Assembly: GCA_038238115.1 (NCBI GenBank)
Contig: JBBRYB010000024.1
Coordinates: 1-53,755, forward strand
DNA from: JBBRYB01 sp038238115
GTDB taxonomy: Bacteria; Actinomycetota; Actinomycetes; Propionibacteriales; Nocardioidaceae
Length of the DNA: 53,755 nt
Direction of reading: 5' to 3'
A program made the position numbers and the translations under genes. The notes under the pieces are model-generated. The model made no database searches. It saw nothing but the letters and a program-made list of their open reading frames with translations, and had not been told where the DNA came from. This document shows, piece by piece, positions 22,575-31,001 of the stretch. Numbering within the stretch: position 1 is the first letter of the stretch; the number at the start of each line of letters is the position of its first letter.

Positions 22575-23321
22575 TCAGCCGACAGGGGACGAAAGCAGCT
22601 TCTCGGCAAGTCCGACCAATGCCTGCACACCAGGCGCCCCAGCCGCAGCGTCGAGATCGAGAGGGGCAAGGCCGCGCCGCTCGCCCTCAACGATCGCCGG
22701 GTCATCCGGCACGATGAACAGGTCCAGTCCCGGGAAGATGGCGGCAACGCGTGCCTCGTCGTCCTCGTCGCGGACCCGGTTGGCCGCCACCACGACTCGC
22801 CCAAGTGCGCTCTCGCGGACGAGATCCGCAGCGCGGCGACCCACCTCCAGCGACTTCGCCGTCGGCTCGACGACAACGACGACGACGTCAACCGGGCGTC
22901 CGTCCAGTCGCAGAACCGTGGCTAGTCCGGCCTCAAAGTCGGCGACGACCACGAGATCGGGACGTGCCAGCTGCCCGAGCAACTGCTCAGGTGAGACACC
23001 GCATCAAGGACAGCCCGGTTCGGGGTTCTGAATCGCCGTGACAACCGCCAGGCGTACGCCGTCGGGCGCATCCACTCCGAAGCGCCGCACCAGGTCATCC
23101 GGGCTCGAAGCGTGCTCCTCCTCGCCGGAATCGACCGCATCACGGAGCGCCATCAGGCTCTCGGTGGCCTCCTCGCCCAGTCCCAGCGAGATGCCGAGGT
23201 TGGGATTGGTGTCGCAGTCGAGAGCGAGCGTGGCCCGTCCGTGACGTGCGAACGTCCGGGCGAGAACGGCCGACGTGGTCGTCTTGCCGGACCCGCCCTT
23301 CCCGACGACGGCGATCTTCAT
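22575..23321 (-). CDS. CooC-like P-loop ATPase 3 with one in-frame UGA at the metal-binding motif (candidate selenoprotein)
   Basis: One continuous frame of 248 codons runs from ATG 23321 to 22575 with a single internal stop, TGA at 23006-23004 (codon 106). Upstream lie GKGGSGKTT and DCDTNPNLGISLG; downstream lie VVADFEAGLATV (switch II), EPTAKSLEVGR and VVVAANRV. The UGA lies in PEPGCP-UGA-CGVSPEQLL, exactly where the sister ATPases have GCLC and GCTC, so selenocysteine would sit in the metal site. A hairpin starts 12 nt after the UGA. The coding quality on both sides is undecayed. The alternative is a recent nonsense mutation of a TGC/TGT codon. ATG overlaps the stop of ATPase 4 (ATGA). Confidence 0.7.
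22974..22991 (-). promoter_or_regulatory. hairpin downstream of the UGA, candidate SECIS
   Basis: CCUGAGC-AGUU-GCUCGGG forms a 7-bp stem with one G-U pair and a four-base loop containing GU. It begins 12 nt after the UGA at 23006-23004. In E. coli fdhF the minimal SECIS hairpin of about 17 nt begins 11 nt after the UGA and has a GU in the loop. The bulged U of the E. coli element is not seen. In GC-rich DNA such stems can occur by chance. Confidence 0.4.
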
Positions 23322-24079
23322 GAGGGCTCCATCTCGGTACAGAGAACGTGCACGAGCGATCGTACCGCCACGACGGTCGGCCCTTCAGGATCGTAGTCCA
23401 GCACGGCCAGACCCAACCGATCCGCCATGGCCAGCTGAGGATCGAACGGTACGGCGCCGAGCACCGGTAAACCGGTGCGTTCGCCCACCCGGGCGGCGTC
23501 TTGGGCCGCTCGGACCTTGTTGGCGACAACGACAACGCGGGGAGCCCGGCTCGTCGCTGCCAGACGTGCCAGGCGGCGTCCGGTCAACAGCGAAGCCGAA
23601 GTGGGTTCGACGATGACAATGAACGTCTCCGCATACCGGCCCCAGGTGAAGAACGGCTGCCTGGTCCCCCCGGGTAGGTCCCCAACGATGCTCCAGCCGT
23701 CCGCGGGCAGGTCGTCCAGGACATTCTGGAAGCCGAAGTGCTGGCGAGTGTTGTCCCACCGTGGGCCGCGAGCTTTGCCAAGCTGAAGGAAGTGCACCCC
23801 ATCAGGACCACGGACGGCAAATCGCTCGATGGCTCCGGTCCCGGTCAGGCCGTCCCTCAACCGGTAGCGGCGACGGCCGTCGTCTTCGGCGTACTCCTCG
23901 ACCGCCTCGTCCGGCAAGCCCTCGTCGGTGCTCTTTACACCCAGCGAGAAGGCCAGACCCGGCATCGGGTCGGAGTCGAGCGCCAGCACCCGCTCGCCGG
24001 TGCGTGCGAGGACGCGCGCGAACGTACCTGCTAAAGACGACTTTCCGGCGCCCCCTTTGCCGACGAATGCGACCCGCAT
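23318..24079 (-). CDS. CooC/MinD-like P-loop ATPase 4, without the cysteine motif
   Basis: The 253-residue ATPase has GKGGAGKSS as deviant Walker A, then LALDSDPMPGLAFSLG, where Pro-Met-Pro replaces NPNL. Instead of a CxC segment it has VGDLPGGTRQPFFTWGRYAE, so it cannot bind metal in the CooC manner. It is the first gene of a two-gene unit with the UGA-containing ATPase. The pair may work as a heterodimer, one partner with and one without the metal site; that is inference. Confidence 0.8.
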   Translation of the reverse strand: MRVAFVGKGGAGKSSLAGTFARVLARTGERVLALDSDPMPGLAFSLGVKSTDEGLPDEAVEEYAEDDGRRRYRLRDGLTGTGAIERFAVRGPDGVHFLQLGKARGPRWDNTRQHFGFQNVLDDLPADGWSIVGDLPGGTRQPFFTWGRYAETFIVIVEPTSASLLTGRRLARLAATSRAPRVVVVANKVRAAQDAARVGERTGLPVLGAVPFDPQLAMADRLGLAVLDYDPEGPTVVAVRSLVHVLCTEMEPS

Positions 24080-24177
24080 AGGCCGACCCTATCCACCCAG
24101 CGGGCGGCTCCGGTGCTGGTCGCCTCTAGGATGCAATTGATCGCGATGCCGCACCGCGCGTCCGAGGAGGACCGACC

Positions 24178-24486
24178 ATGTGCATGGGAATGCCCGGCAA
24201 TGTCGTCGAACCCGTCGACATCGAACGGCAAACCGTGCTCGTCGACGTACGAGGGCAGCGTCAACAGGTGTCGGCGGCGATGCTCGTCGGCGACGAAGTT
24301 GAGCTACCGCAGGTTGGTGACTGGGTGCTGGTTCACATGGGTTTTGCCATGTCACGGATGGACGCGTCTGAGGCCCGCTCCGTCTTGGGGTCCGTGGATG
24401 CGCTCGGCGACATGTATGACGACCAGCTCGCCTCGTCCGCGGAGACGGAATCGCAGCGATCTGCAACGCCCTCGGCCGAGGTATGA
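24178..24486 (+). CDS. hypC: hydrogenase assembly chaperone HypC/HupF
   Basis: The 102-residue protein begins MCMGMPGNVVEPVD, the HypC N-terminus with the essential Cys2, and continues with QVGDWVLVHMGFAMSRMD, the conserved second half. HypC works with HypD to build the Fe(CN)2CO centre and escorts the large subunit. GAGGAGG precedes the ATG. It is the only classical hyp gene in the window, so HypA, B, D, E and F must come from elsewhere in the genome. Confidence 0.9.
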   Translation: MCMGMPGNVVEPVDIERQTVLVDVRGQRQQVSAAMLVGDEVELPQVGDWVLVHMGFAMSRMDASEARSVLGSVDALGDMYDDQLASSAETESQRSATPSAEV

Positions 24487-24647
24487 GCTCCAGGCACACG
24501 AGACTGTCCCGAGTGTGCTCGGAGAGGACCTGCCCGGCTTGACCGTCGTGAACTTCTTCGACGAGCCGCGTACCTGGCACCGGCCGCTGCCACGAAGGGC
24601 CTCGCGGGGAACGACCGCTCGCCCCCGATGCAAGCACCGAGACTACG

Positions 24648-25349
24648 GTGTCTGCTGTGACGGCGGACGAGGCTTGGCTCGCGGCGAACTGGCCATTCGT
24701 CCGTGACCAGCTACCGGCTGGTCCGGCCAGCGTTTTGGAGGTCGGGTGCGGCCCCTGCGGTGGGTTCGTCCCCGCGCTGCTGCAGGCCGGGTACGGCGCG
24801 GTGGGTATCGACCCGCAGGCACCAGAGGGAGTTGACTACGAGCGGGTCGAGTTCGAATCGTACGAGCCGGCTCGACAGGTAGACGCGGTCGTGGCATGCG
24901 TGTCTTTGCACCATGTTGGCCGCCTCGATGAGGTGCTGGCAAAGATCGACGACGCCCTCACGTCATGGGGAACGCTGGTTGTCGTGGAATGGGACTGGCA
25001 ACGATTTGATGCCGCCGCCGCGCAATGGTGCTTCGCCCGCCTATCCCCCGCCCCTGCGGAGGCGGAGCACGGGTGGCTACATCGACACCGAGAGAAGTGG
25101 GCCGCCTCTTACGAAGCCTGGGAGGTCTACCTGCGCAGGTGGGCTGACACCGAAGGCCTGCATACCGGCGAGCAGATCCTGGGCGCATTGGATGCGCGAT
25201 TCGACCGCTTGTCCTGCGCAGAGGTGCCATATTTCTACCCGGAGCTCGCCGGCACCGGCGAATCAGACGAACAAGCGGCGATCGACGCGGGACAGATCCA
25301 AGCCAACGGCATCCGGTACGTCGGCCGGGTCGGAGCAAGCGCGCGCTGA
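24648..25349 (+). CDS. class I SAM-dependent methyltransferase
   Basis: The 233-residue protein (GTG 24648) has the Rossmann SAM site VLEVGCGPCGGFVPALLQAG, the acidic end of strand 2 (VGIDP), and VVACVSLHHV as motif post II. The C-terminal part is not diagnostic of a substrate. It lies 161 nt after hypC with no gene between, and may not belong to the hydrogenase locus. Confidence 0.8.
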   Translation: MSAVTADEAWLAANWPFVRDQLPAGPASVLEVGCGPCGGFVPALLQAGYGAVGIDPQAPEGVDYERVEFESYEPARQVDAVVACVSLHHVGRLDEVLAKIDDALTSWGTLVVVEWDWQRFDAAAAQWCFARLSPAPAEAEHGWLHRHREKWAASYEAWEVYLRRWADTEGLHTGEQILGALDARFDRLSCAEVPYFYPELAGTGESDEQAAIDAGQIQANGIRYVGRVGASAR

Positions 25350-25383
25350 CCACACCTGTCTCGCTGGAACCGTCGCGGCAACG

Positions 25384-26604
25384 CTATGTGCCGGGTTGCT
25401 GCTGCCGAGTGGTGGCGGCGGTCACTCCGACCGCTGCCGCGGCGATGAGCAGAGTCCCGCCTGCAAAGTAGACGGCCCGGATGCCGAAACGATCTGCGAG
25501 CACACCCCCTGCGAGCAGGCTAACCAGGCGCATCGACTGCCAGATGAAATCGAAAGCACTGAACACCCGGCCACGCAGCTTGCTGGGTACGTGCGACTGG
25601 ATGACCGAGCTGAAGGTTACGCTCCCAGTCGATGTACCAATGCCGTAGATCACCAGCGCCCCCAAAGCAGCGGGAAACGCACTGACCTCCGCCAGGGTCA
25701 CATCCACCGCACCTCGTAGTCCGAACGCACCGAACACCACCAGAGGTCGCCGGGCCTTGGCTGAGAACCGGGCCAGCACAAGTGGACCGGTGAAGGCGCC
25801 GATCCCAATCGCGGCCAGCATCAGCCCGTAGCCACCACCCGCGACGCCGAACTGATCACGCGCCAGCACGACCAACAGCGCGCTGGTCGCCCCAGCGGAC
25901 AGTGCCGCCAGTGCCTGGGCGACCACAAGCGCCCGGAGCAGCCGGTGATGGGCAAGCAGTGAGAGGGCCTCACGGCCCTGGGTCCAGATGCTTGTCGTCA
26001 CGATCGGTCGCTGTGCTTCTGCCGTCCGCAGACCCGTCAGCAAGACTGCGCTCGACGCATAGCTGACCGCATTGACGCCAAACCCCCACCCGTACCCCAC
26101 CGTCGCCACCAGGAGCCCCGCAAGCGGCGCCAGGACGATTTGGCTCAACACCGCTGCTGACCAGATGCCGGCGTTGGCCGAGATCAGGCGGTCTTCCTCC
26201 ACGAGCGTGGGCAGCAGCGCGCCCGCGGCAGGGTTGAAGAACACCGATCCAGCCGATAGCCCGAAGGCCAGGGCGTAGACCTCGGCGATGTTGGCGTGCC
26301 ACCCGACGAGCACCACGGCCAGCACCAGCCTGACCAGGTCGGCGATGATCATGACCTTCACCCGCGGGAACCGGTCCACGAGTGGCCCGGCGAGTGGTGC
26401 AAGCAGCAGGACTGCGGCAATCTCGGCCAACACGACGGCCGACACACCGAGGCCTGAGCCGGTCAGGTGCAGGGCCAGCAGGGCCAGCGTCGTGAATTGC
26501 GCGATGTCGCCACCCTGGCTGACCGTCCGGGCTGCCCAGAACCGGCGGTATCCGGGCGTCGTCCATGGATTCGGCGAACAAGCCACAGATCCTCGGGACG
26601 CCAC
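25384..26604 (-). CDS. MFS transporter
   Basis: The 406-residue protein has about twelve hydrophobic helices with the MFS loop motif GPLVDRFPRVKV after helix 2 and a second related loop (LADRFGIRAVYF) in the C-terminal half. It resembles the EntS/MFS_3 exporters. It follows iclR by 14 nt on the same strand, so it is probably co-regulated and could import or export the aromatic substrate of the divergent operon. The start (GTG 26604) is uncertain. Confidence 0.85.
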   Translation of the reverse strand: MASRGSVACSPNPWTTPGYRRFWAARTVSQGGDIAQFTTLALLALHLTGSGLGVSAVVLAEIAAVLLLAPLAGPLVDRFPRVKVMIIADLVRLVLAVVLVGWHANIAEVYALAFGLSAGSVFFNPAAGALLPTLVEEDRLISANAGIWSAAVLSQIVLAPLAGLLVATVGYGWGFGVNAVSYASSAVLLTGLRTAEAQRPIVTTSIWTQGREALSLLAHHRLLRALVVAQALAALSAGATSALLVVLARDQFGVAGGGYGLMLAAIGIGAFTGPLVLARFSAKARRPLVVFGAFGLRGAVDVTLAEVSAFPAALGALVIYGIGTSTGSVTFSSVIQSHVPSKLRGRVFSAFDFIWQSMRLVSLLAGGVLADRFGIRAVYFAGGTLLIAAAAVGVTAATTRQQQPGT

Positions 26605-26618
26605 GACAGCACCTCTGG

Positions 26619-27422
26619 CTAGGCCAGGTGACCCGACGCCTGCTCTGCGACGGCGACCATCGCCTTGGCGACGGCTGGCACGCGCGATTGGTCCAGCCGC
26701 AGGAGCGGCGCCGAGACCGCGATCGCCCCCTGCGGCTCGCCGAACGCATTCCGTACGATCACTGCGACGGCCGCGATGTCCGGCTCGCTCTCGCTGCGGT
26801 TTGTCGCATAGCCCTGCACCCGGACCCGCTCCAGCTCACGGATCAATCGCGTCCGAGTGGTGATCGAGCGCGGCGTCAGCCGCGATAGTTCATCCGACGG
26901 GTAGAGCTCAGCCAGCCGAGCCGGGGGTAGCTCGGCGAGGAGCACCTTCCCGCCCGAGGTCGTGTGAGCCGGATATGCCCTCCCGACGCGTGAGCTCGTG
27001 CGCAGCGCCTTCGAGCTCTCGACGCTATCCAGGAAAAGTGCCGAAGCGCCCTCGAGGATCATCAGGTGAGCCGTCTCTCCGAGCGTCCTGCTCAACTGCT
27101 CCAGGAACGGACGCAGGTGCTGTCTGATGTCCATCTGACGCACGATGGACAGGCCGATGTCCACCAACGCTGGGCCAGACGTGTAAGCCTTGGTAGCCGG
27201 GTCCTGTTGGATCAGCTCGCGCGACTGCAGCATCGCCAGCAGCCGATGCGCTGTCGAGCGACCGACTCCGAGCGTCTCGCTTGCTTGCGCCACCCCGATC
27301 AGTCTGTGCTCGCGGAACATCAGCAGCAGGCGGAGCGCATTATCCACGGAGTTGATCGGATATCGAGGCTCCGCCCCTCCCACACCCGCGCGAGGTGGCG
27401 TCTCTCGCTCTGTCCCCGCCAT
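26619..27422 (-). CDS. IclR-family transcriptional regulator
   Basis: The 267-residue regulator has an N-terminal winged helix (VDNALRLLLMFREH; ASETLGVGRSTAHRLLAML) and the IclR effector domain (AHLMILEGASALFLDSVES; AHTTSGGKVLLAELP; TRTRLIRELERVR). IclR proteins often control aromatic and acid catabolism. It is divergent from the hydrolase-dioxygenase operon across about 120 bp that contains a palindromic array. Confidence 0.9.
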   Translation of the reverse strand: MAGTERETPPRAGVGGAEPRYPINSVDNALRLLLMFREHRLIGVAQASETLGVGRSTAHRLLAMLQSRELIQQDPATKAYTSGPALVDIGLSIVRQMDIRQHLRPFLEQLSRTLGETAHLMILEGASALFLDSVESSKALRTSSRVGRAYPAHTTSGGKVLLAELPPARLAELYPSDELSRLTPRSITTRTRLIRELERVRVQGYATNRSESEPDIAAVAVIVRNAFGEPQGAIAVSAPLLRLDQSRVPAVAKAMVAVAEQASGHLA

Positions 27423-27512
27423 CGCGGCATCATATCGGCCGCGACCGCCGTCACGTCCAGCAGCGGCAGATCGCCTTGTCCGAGACGGCGTTTGGGCCTA
27501 GCGTCTGCAGGA

Positions 27513-27535
27513 CAGAAGTGCGTTCTGCTAAGAAC
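27513..27535. promoter_or_regulatory. candidate IclR operator
   Basis: CAGAA-GTGCG-TTCTG (27513-27527) overlaps GTTCT-GCTA-AGAAC (27522-27535). The alternating AGAA/TTCT half-sites form two nested palindromes 10-32 bp before the hydrolase start codon. The position in the iclR divergent region suggests an IclR site; the exact sequence is not a known consensus. Confidence 0.4.
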
Positions 27536-27544
27536 GGAGCGGTC

Positions 27545-28876
27545 GTGAGCGCCACCAGACATGACGGAGTGCTGCCGAGTGGGTCGCGGTTCACTCTCGA
27601 GGTCCCCGACGGGTGGAACGGGATCCTCCTGCTCACCTGCCGCCCACTGCCGCGCGACGAGGGCGAGCCGCCCTGGGACTCGGGGGAGCCGCTGCTGACT
27701 CATCTGTTGCAGGAGGGGTACGCGCTGGCCGGCTCCGCGAACACGATCTTCTGGCCGCTCGAGCGCATGTTCGCCGACCAGATTCCCTTGCTGGACGAGT
27801 TTGCCCGTGCCGTGTCGTCGCCGCGGCACACTATTGCCTGGGGACCGTCGATCGGCGGGATCATGACCGCGGGACTCGTCCAGCTGATGCCGGAGCGACT
27901 GTCGGGGGCACTGCCGCTCTGCGGCAACCTGGCCGGGGCCGTGGCGATTCACAACCGCGAGCTGGACATCGCGTTTGTTGTCAAAACCCTCCTCGCGCCG
28001 GCCAGCGATCTGGAGCTCGCTCGCATTCGTGACCCGGAGGCGAACTACCACCTCGCAGACTCCATCCTCGAGCAGGCGAAGGCGGCGCCACAGGGCAGAG
28101 CCCGGTTGGCGCTCGCTGCCGCGGTTGGCAACATCCCGGGCTGGTACGACGACGGGTCGCCCGAGCCGGCGGCCGACGACATCGCGGCTCGCCTGCGCCA
28201 TCAGCTGGGCTGGTTCGAGGAGGTCGGCTTCTTCGTCTACTTCGCGGCAAGGGCGCAGGTAGAGCAGCAAGCCGGCGGAAACCCCTCGTGGAACACCGAC
28301 GTCGACTACGACGATCTCGTCGCGCGCTCGATCAACCGTGACCTGGTGGAGGCGCTGTACGAGCAGGCGGGCCTCGACCTCTCCACCGACCTGGAGCGGC
28401 TCGCCTGCGCTGGGCGCGTCGATGCCGATCCGGATGCCGTCGCCTATCTGGAACGCCACATCGTCTTCTCCGGAGACCTCAGCGGCGTACCCGTTCTGGC
28501 AGTACACACAGATGGCGATGGGCTCGTGACGCCGGACAACATGCGGGCCTACGCGGACGTAGTCGGCTGGGCAGGACAGTCGAACCTGCTCGAGCGGCTC
28601 TACGTCCACCGCGGCGGCCACTGTGCATTCACAGCCGCCGAGACACTGACGGCCCTCCGGGCACTCGTCGCGCGCGTCGAGTCGGGCAGTTGGCCGCGCC
28701 TAGACCCCGACACGCTCAACGTCGACGCTACCGAGCTGCAGGGCGAGCTCATCGCCCTACCGGACGAGCGGATCGTCGATTCCGCGTTCTTCGAGTTCCA
28801 GCCGCGGCCGTTCCCCCGGCCGTACGACGTCCGCGCAACAGCGGCGAGAGGGTTGCGTGATGCCGGGCGCGAGTGA
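27545..28876 (+). CDS. alpha/beta-hydrolase-fold enzyme (DUF6351/tannase-like)
   Basis: GTG 27545 with GGAG 5 nt upstream gives 443 residues. The nucleophile elbow is GPSIGG (Ser in AWGPSIGGIMT), the acid is probably in HTDGDGLVTP and the histidine in HRGGHCAF near the C-terminus: a complete alpha/beta-hydrolase triad. No signal peptide is evident. It is the first gene of the catabolic operon and could open an ester that yields the aromatic ring-cleavage substrate. Its end overlaps the cyclase start by 17 nt. Confidence 0.75.
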   Translation: MSATRHDGVLPSGSRFTLEVPDGWNGILLLTCRPLPRDEGEPPWDSGEPLLTHLLQEGYALAGSANTIFWPLERMFADQIPLLDEFARAVSSPRHTIAWGPSIGGIMTAGLVQLMPERLSGALPLCGNLAGAVAIHNRELDIAFVVKTLLAPASDLELARIRDPEANYHLADSILEQAKAAPQGRARLALAAAVGNIPGWYDDGSPEPAADDIAARLRHQLGWFEEVGFFVYFAARAQVEQQAGGNPSWNTDVDYDDLVARSINRDLVEALYEQAGLDLSTDLERLACAGRVDADPDAVAYLERHIVFSGDLSGVPVLAVHTDGDGLVTPDNMRAYADVVGWAGQSNLLERLYVHRGGHCAFTAAETLTALRALVARVESGSWPRLDPDTLNVDATELQGELIALPDERIVDSAFFEFQPRPFPRPYDVRATAARGLRDAGRE

Positions 28877-29846
28877 TGACTGGACTGATGAGGAGCTCGA
28901 CAGGCTCTTCGAGCGGGTTTCGAACACCGGTCGCTGGGGCCCCGACGACGAACTCGGGACGCTGAACTTCATCACGCCGCAGAAGCGGCGGTCGGCGGCC
29001 GCGCTCGTACAAGCCGGGAAGATCGTCTCGCTGGCACACCCCCTCATCGCACGCGCGACTTCGACGCGACCCCGGCAGGTGGACCACCGGATGCACTACT
29101 GGAACGTGCCGGACAATCCGCTCGGCGCGCCCGCAAGCGCTGGCGATTTTCTCGGTCTCGAGGTCCATCAGCACGGGGTCACCCATCTCGACTCCGTGAG
29201 TCACATCGGCAGCCGGCACGGCCGGGTCTACAACGACCGTCGGTTCGACGATGTCGCGGCTGAGGACGGTTTGCGCCAGGGCTCGGTGTTCGCGCAGCGC
29301 GACGGGATCGTCTCGCGGGGAGTGCTGCTCGACGTCGCGACGGCACTCGGCGTCGACTGGCTGGAGCCCGACCACCAGATTTCAGCAGACCAGCTAGAGG
29401 TCGCGGAGCGACATGGCCTCCTTCAGGTCGAACGCGGAGATGTTCTCGTCGTGCGGGCCGGCGTCGAGGCACGCGAGAACGCTCACGGGCCCAGCCCGCT
29501 GGGCCCCGGACCGGGGCCGGATGCGGTTGCCTGGCTGCACCAGCGGGAGATCGCCGTGTACGCCGGGGACGCCCCTGAGCACTTGGCGGAGGCCGGCGCC
29601 CGCATCCTCGGCCTGCTTCCGCCCGAGCCCGCCCAGGACACCAGGTCGAGCTCGACTCGCTTTCCCCTGCTGCTCCATCAGATTGGCATCCCGTCGATGG
29701 GACTGGTCCTGCTCGACTACTGCCGGGTGGAGGCTCTGGCCCGCATGTGCGGCGAGCTGGGGCGTTATGAGTTTCTCCTCACCGCAGCACCGCTCGCTTT
29801 GCCGGGAGGCAGCGGCTCGCCGGTGAATCCGCTAGCGATCTTTTGA
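28860..29846 (+). CDS. cyclase-family (kynurenine formamidase-like) metal hydrolase
   Basis: The 328-residue protein has the Cyclase-family motif HQHGVTHLDSVSHIG, the metal-binding HxGTHxDxxxH pattern with Val in place of Gly. Members open formamides, lactams or lactones, for example kynurenine formamidase and isatin hydrolase. The ATG at 28860 is preferred over the GTG three bases earlier. Together with the preceding hydrolase it may prepare an N- or O-acyl aromatic compound for ring cleavage. Confidence 0.8.
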   Translation: MPGASDDWTDEELDRLFERVSNTGRWGPDDELGTLNFITPQKRRSAAALVQAGKIVSLAHPLIARATSTRPRQVDHRMHYWNVPDNPLGAPASAGDFLGLEVHQHGVTHLDSVSHIGSRHGRVYNDRRFDDVAAEDGLRQGSVFAQRDGIVSRGVLLDVATALGVDWLEPDHQISADQLEVAERHGLLQVERGDVLVVRAGVEARENAHGPSPLGPGPGPDAVAWLHQREIAVYAGDAPEHLAEAGARILGLLPPEPAQDTRSSSTRFPLLLHQIGIPSMGLVLLDYCRVEALARMCGELGRYEFLLTAAPLALPGGSGSPVNPLAIF

Positions 29847-29927
29847 GACGCCCGCCGGCCTTCCGCACAGCAGAAACGCAGCGTACCCTGAGGAACAGTC
29901 GCCGCGACGCAGAGAGGTGGTGCCACG

Positions 29928-31001
29928 ATGCCAACCACGAGGTTCTCAGCCGAACCAGACGCTGAGGAAGGGGAGCTGCTCGACTCCTTCTACGGCGACG
30001 TGGCGCAGGCCGATCTTCAGCCGTTGTGGCGCCAGCAGGCACTGATGCCCGGCACCCCGCCTCTCGCCACCATGCCGCACCTGTGGCGGTTCAAGCACCT
30101 TCGCCAGCTCGCCGAGCGCTCCGGCGACCTCATCCCAATCGACCGTGGCGGCGACCGACGGGTGCTCGCGCTGTGCAACCCCGGTCTCGGAGGCGCTCCC
30201 TGGGCCACGAGCACCCTCTGGGGGGCGGTGCAGTACCTCGGGCCCGGCGAGGTAGCCCCGGCACATCGCCACACGCCCGGCGCGATCCGCTTCGTGCTGG
30301 AAGGCGAAGGAGTGTGGACACTCGTCAACGGAGACGCGCTGGCCATGGCACCGGGCGACTGTCTGCTGACGCCGAGCTGGACATGGCACGAGCACCACAA
30401 CCCAGGCGAAACCCCGATGATCTGGTTCGACGGGCTGGACATCCCGCTGGTACGTGCCCTCGACGCGGTGTTCTACGAGGACGGTCCGGACGCGATAAGC
30501 AACCGGGCCGTCGACCCGCGCAGTCGTTCGGAGCGACGATACGCCGGCGGCTCAGGGCTGCTGCCGAGCGGACCGCGCGAGCGCGTTGCCCACTCTCCCC
30601 TACTGGCCTACCGCTGGGCGGACACCGATCAAGCCCTCTCGAGTCTGCTCGAGGTGGACGGCGGTCCCCACGTCTGTCTCCGTTTCACTGACCCTACGAC
30701 CGGTCGCGACGTGATGCCCACCATGCGCATGGAGATGCACCGACTCATCCCTGGCGAGCGCACACCGTCCACCCGAATGGTCGGAAGCTCCATGTTCGTG
30801 GCCTTCCGCGGCGCTGGAACGTCGACGGTAGGCGGCCACCGGTTCGACTGGACCAGCGGAGACATCTTCGTCGTTCCCTCGTGGACGTCGGTCGACCACG
30901 AGGTGACCGAACAGTCCGATCTCTTCGCGCTGTCAGACGCGCCAGTCATGGAGATGTTGGGATTGCATCGCGAAGAGACGCTCCCGAGGGTGGCGACCTG
31001 A
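29928..31001 (+). CDS. gentisate 1,2-dioxygenase-like bicupin ring-cleavage dioxygenase
   Basis: The 357-residue protein has two cupin domains. The first carries the Fe(II) ligands in APAHRHTPGAIRFVLEGEG and the third His in TWHEHHN. The second (STVGGHRFDWTSGDIFVVPSW) is degenerate, as in gentisate, salicylate and 1-hydroxy-2-naphthoate dioxygenases. It opens the ring between C1 and C2 to a maleylpyruvate-type product. The stop overlaps the next ATG by one base, so it is coupled to the FAH-family hydrolase that would process that product. Confidence 0.85.
   Translation: MPTTRFSAEPDAEEGELLDSFYGDVAQADLQPLWRQQALMPGTPPLATMPHLWRFKHLRQLAERSGDLIPIDRGGDRRVLALCNPGLGGAPWATSTLWGAVQYLGPGEVAPAHRHTPGAIRFVLEGEGVWTLVNGDALAMAPGDCLLTPSWTWHEHHNPGETPMIWFDGLDIPLVRALDAVFYEDGPDAISNRAVDPRSRSERRYAGGSGLLPSGPRERVAHSPLLAYRWADTDQALSSLLEVDGGPHVCLRFTDPTTGRDVMPTMRMEMHRLIPGERTPSTRMVGSSMFVAFRGAGTSTVGGHRFDWTSGDIFVVPSWTSVDHEVTEQSDLFALSDAPVMEMLGLHREETLPRVAT

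Noticed and set aside
11134..24079. CooC-like ATPases as evidence of CO dehydrogenase
   Set aside because: No cooS or cox-type gene is present; the neighbours are hydrogenase genes.
24487..24647. Possible small gene between hypC and the methyltransferase
   Set aside because: Frames have no good start or recognisable pattern.
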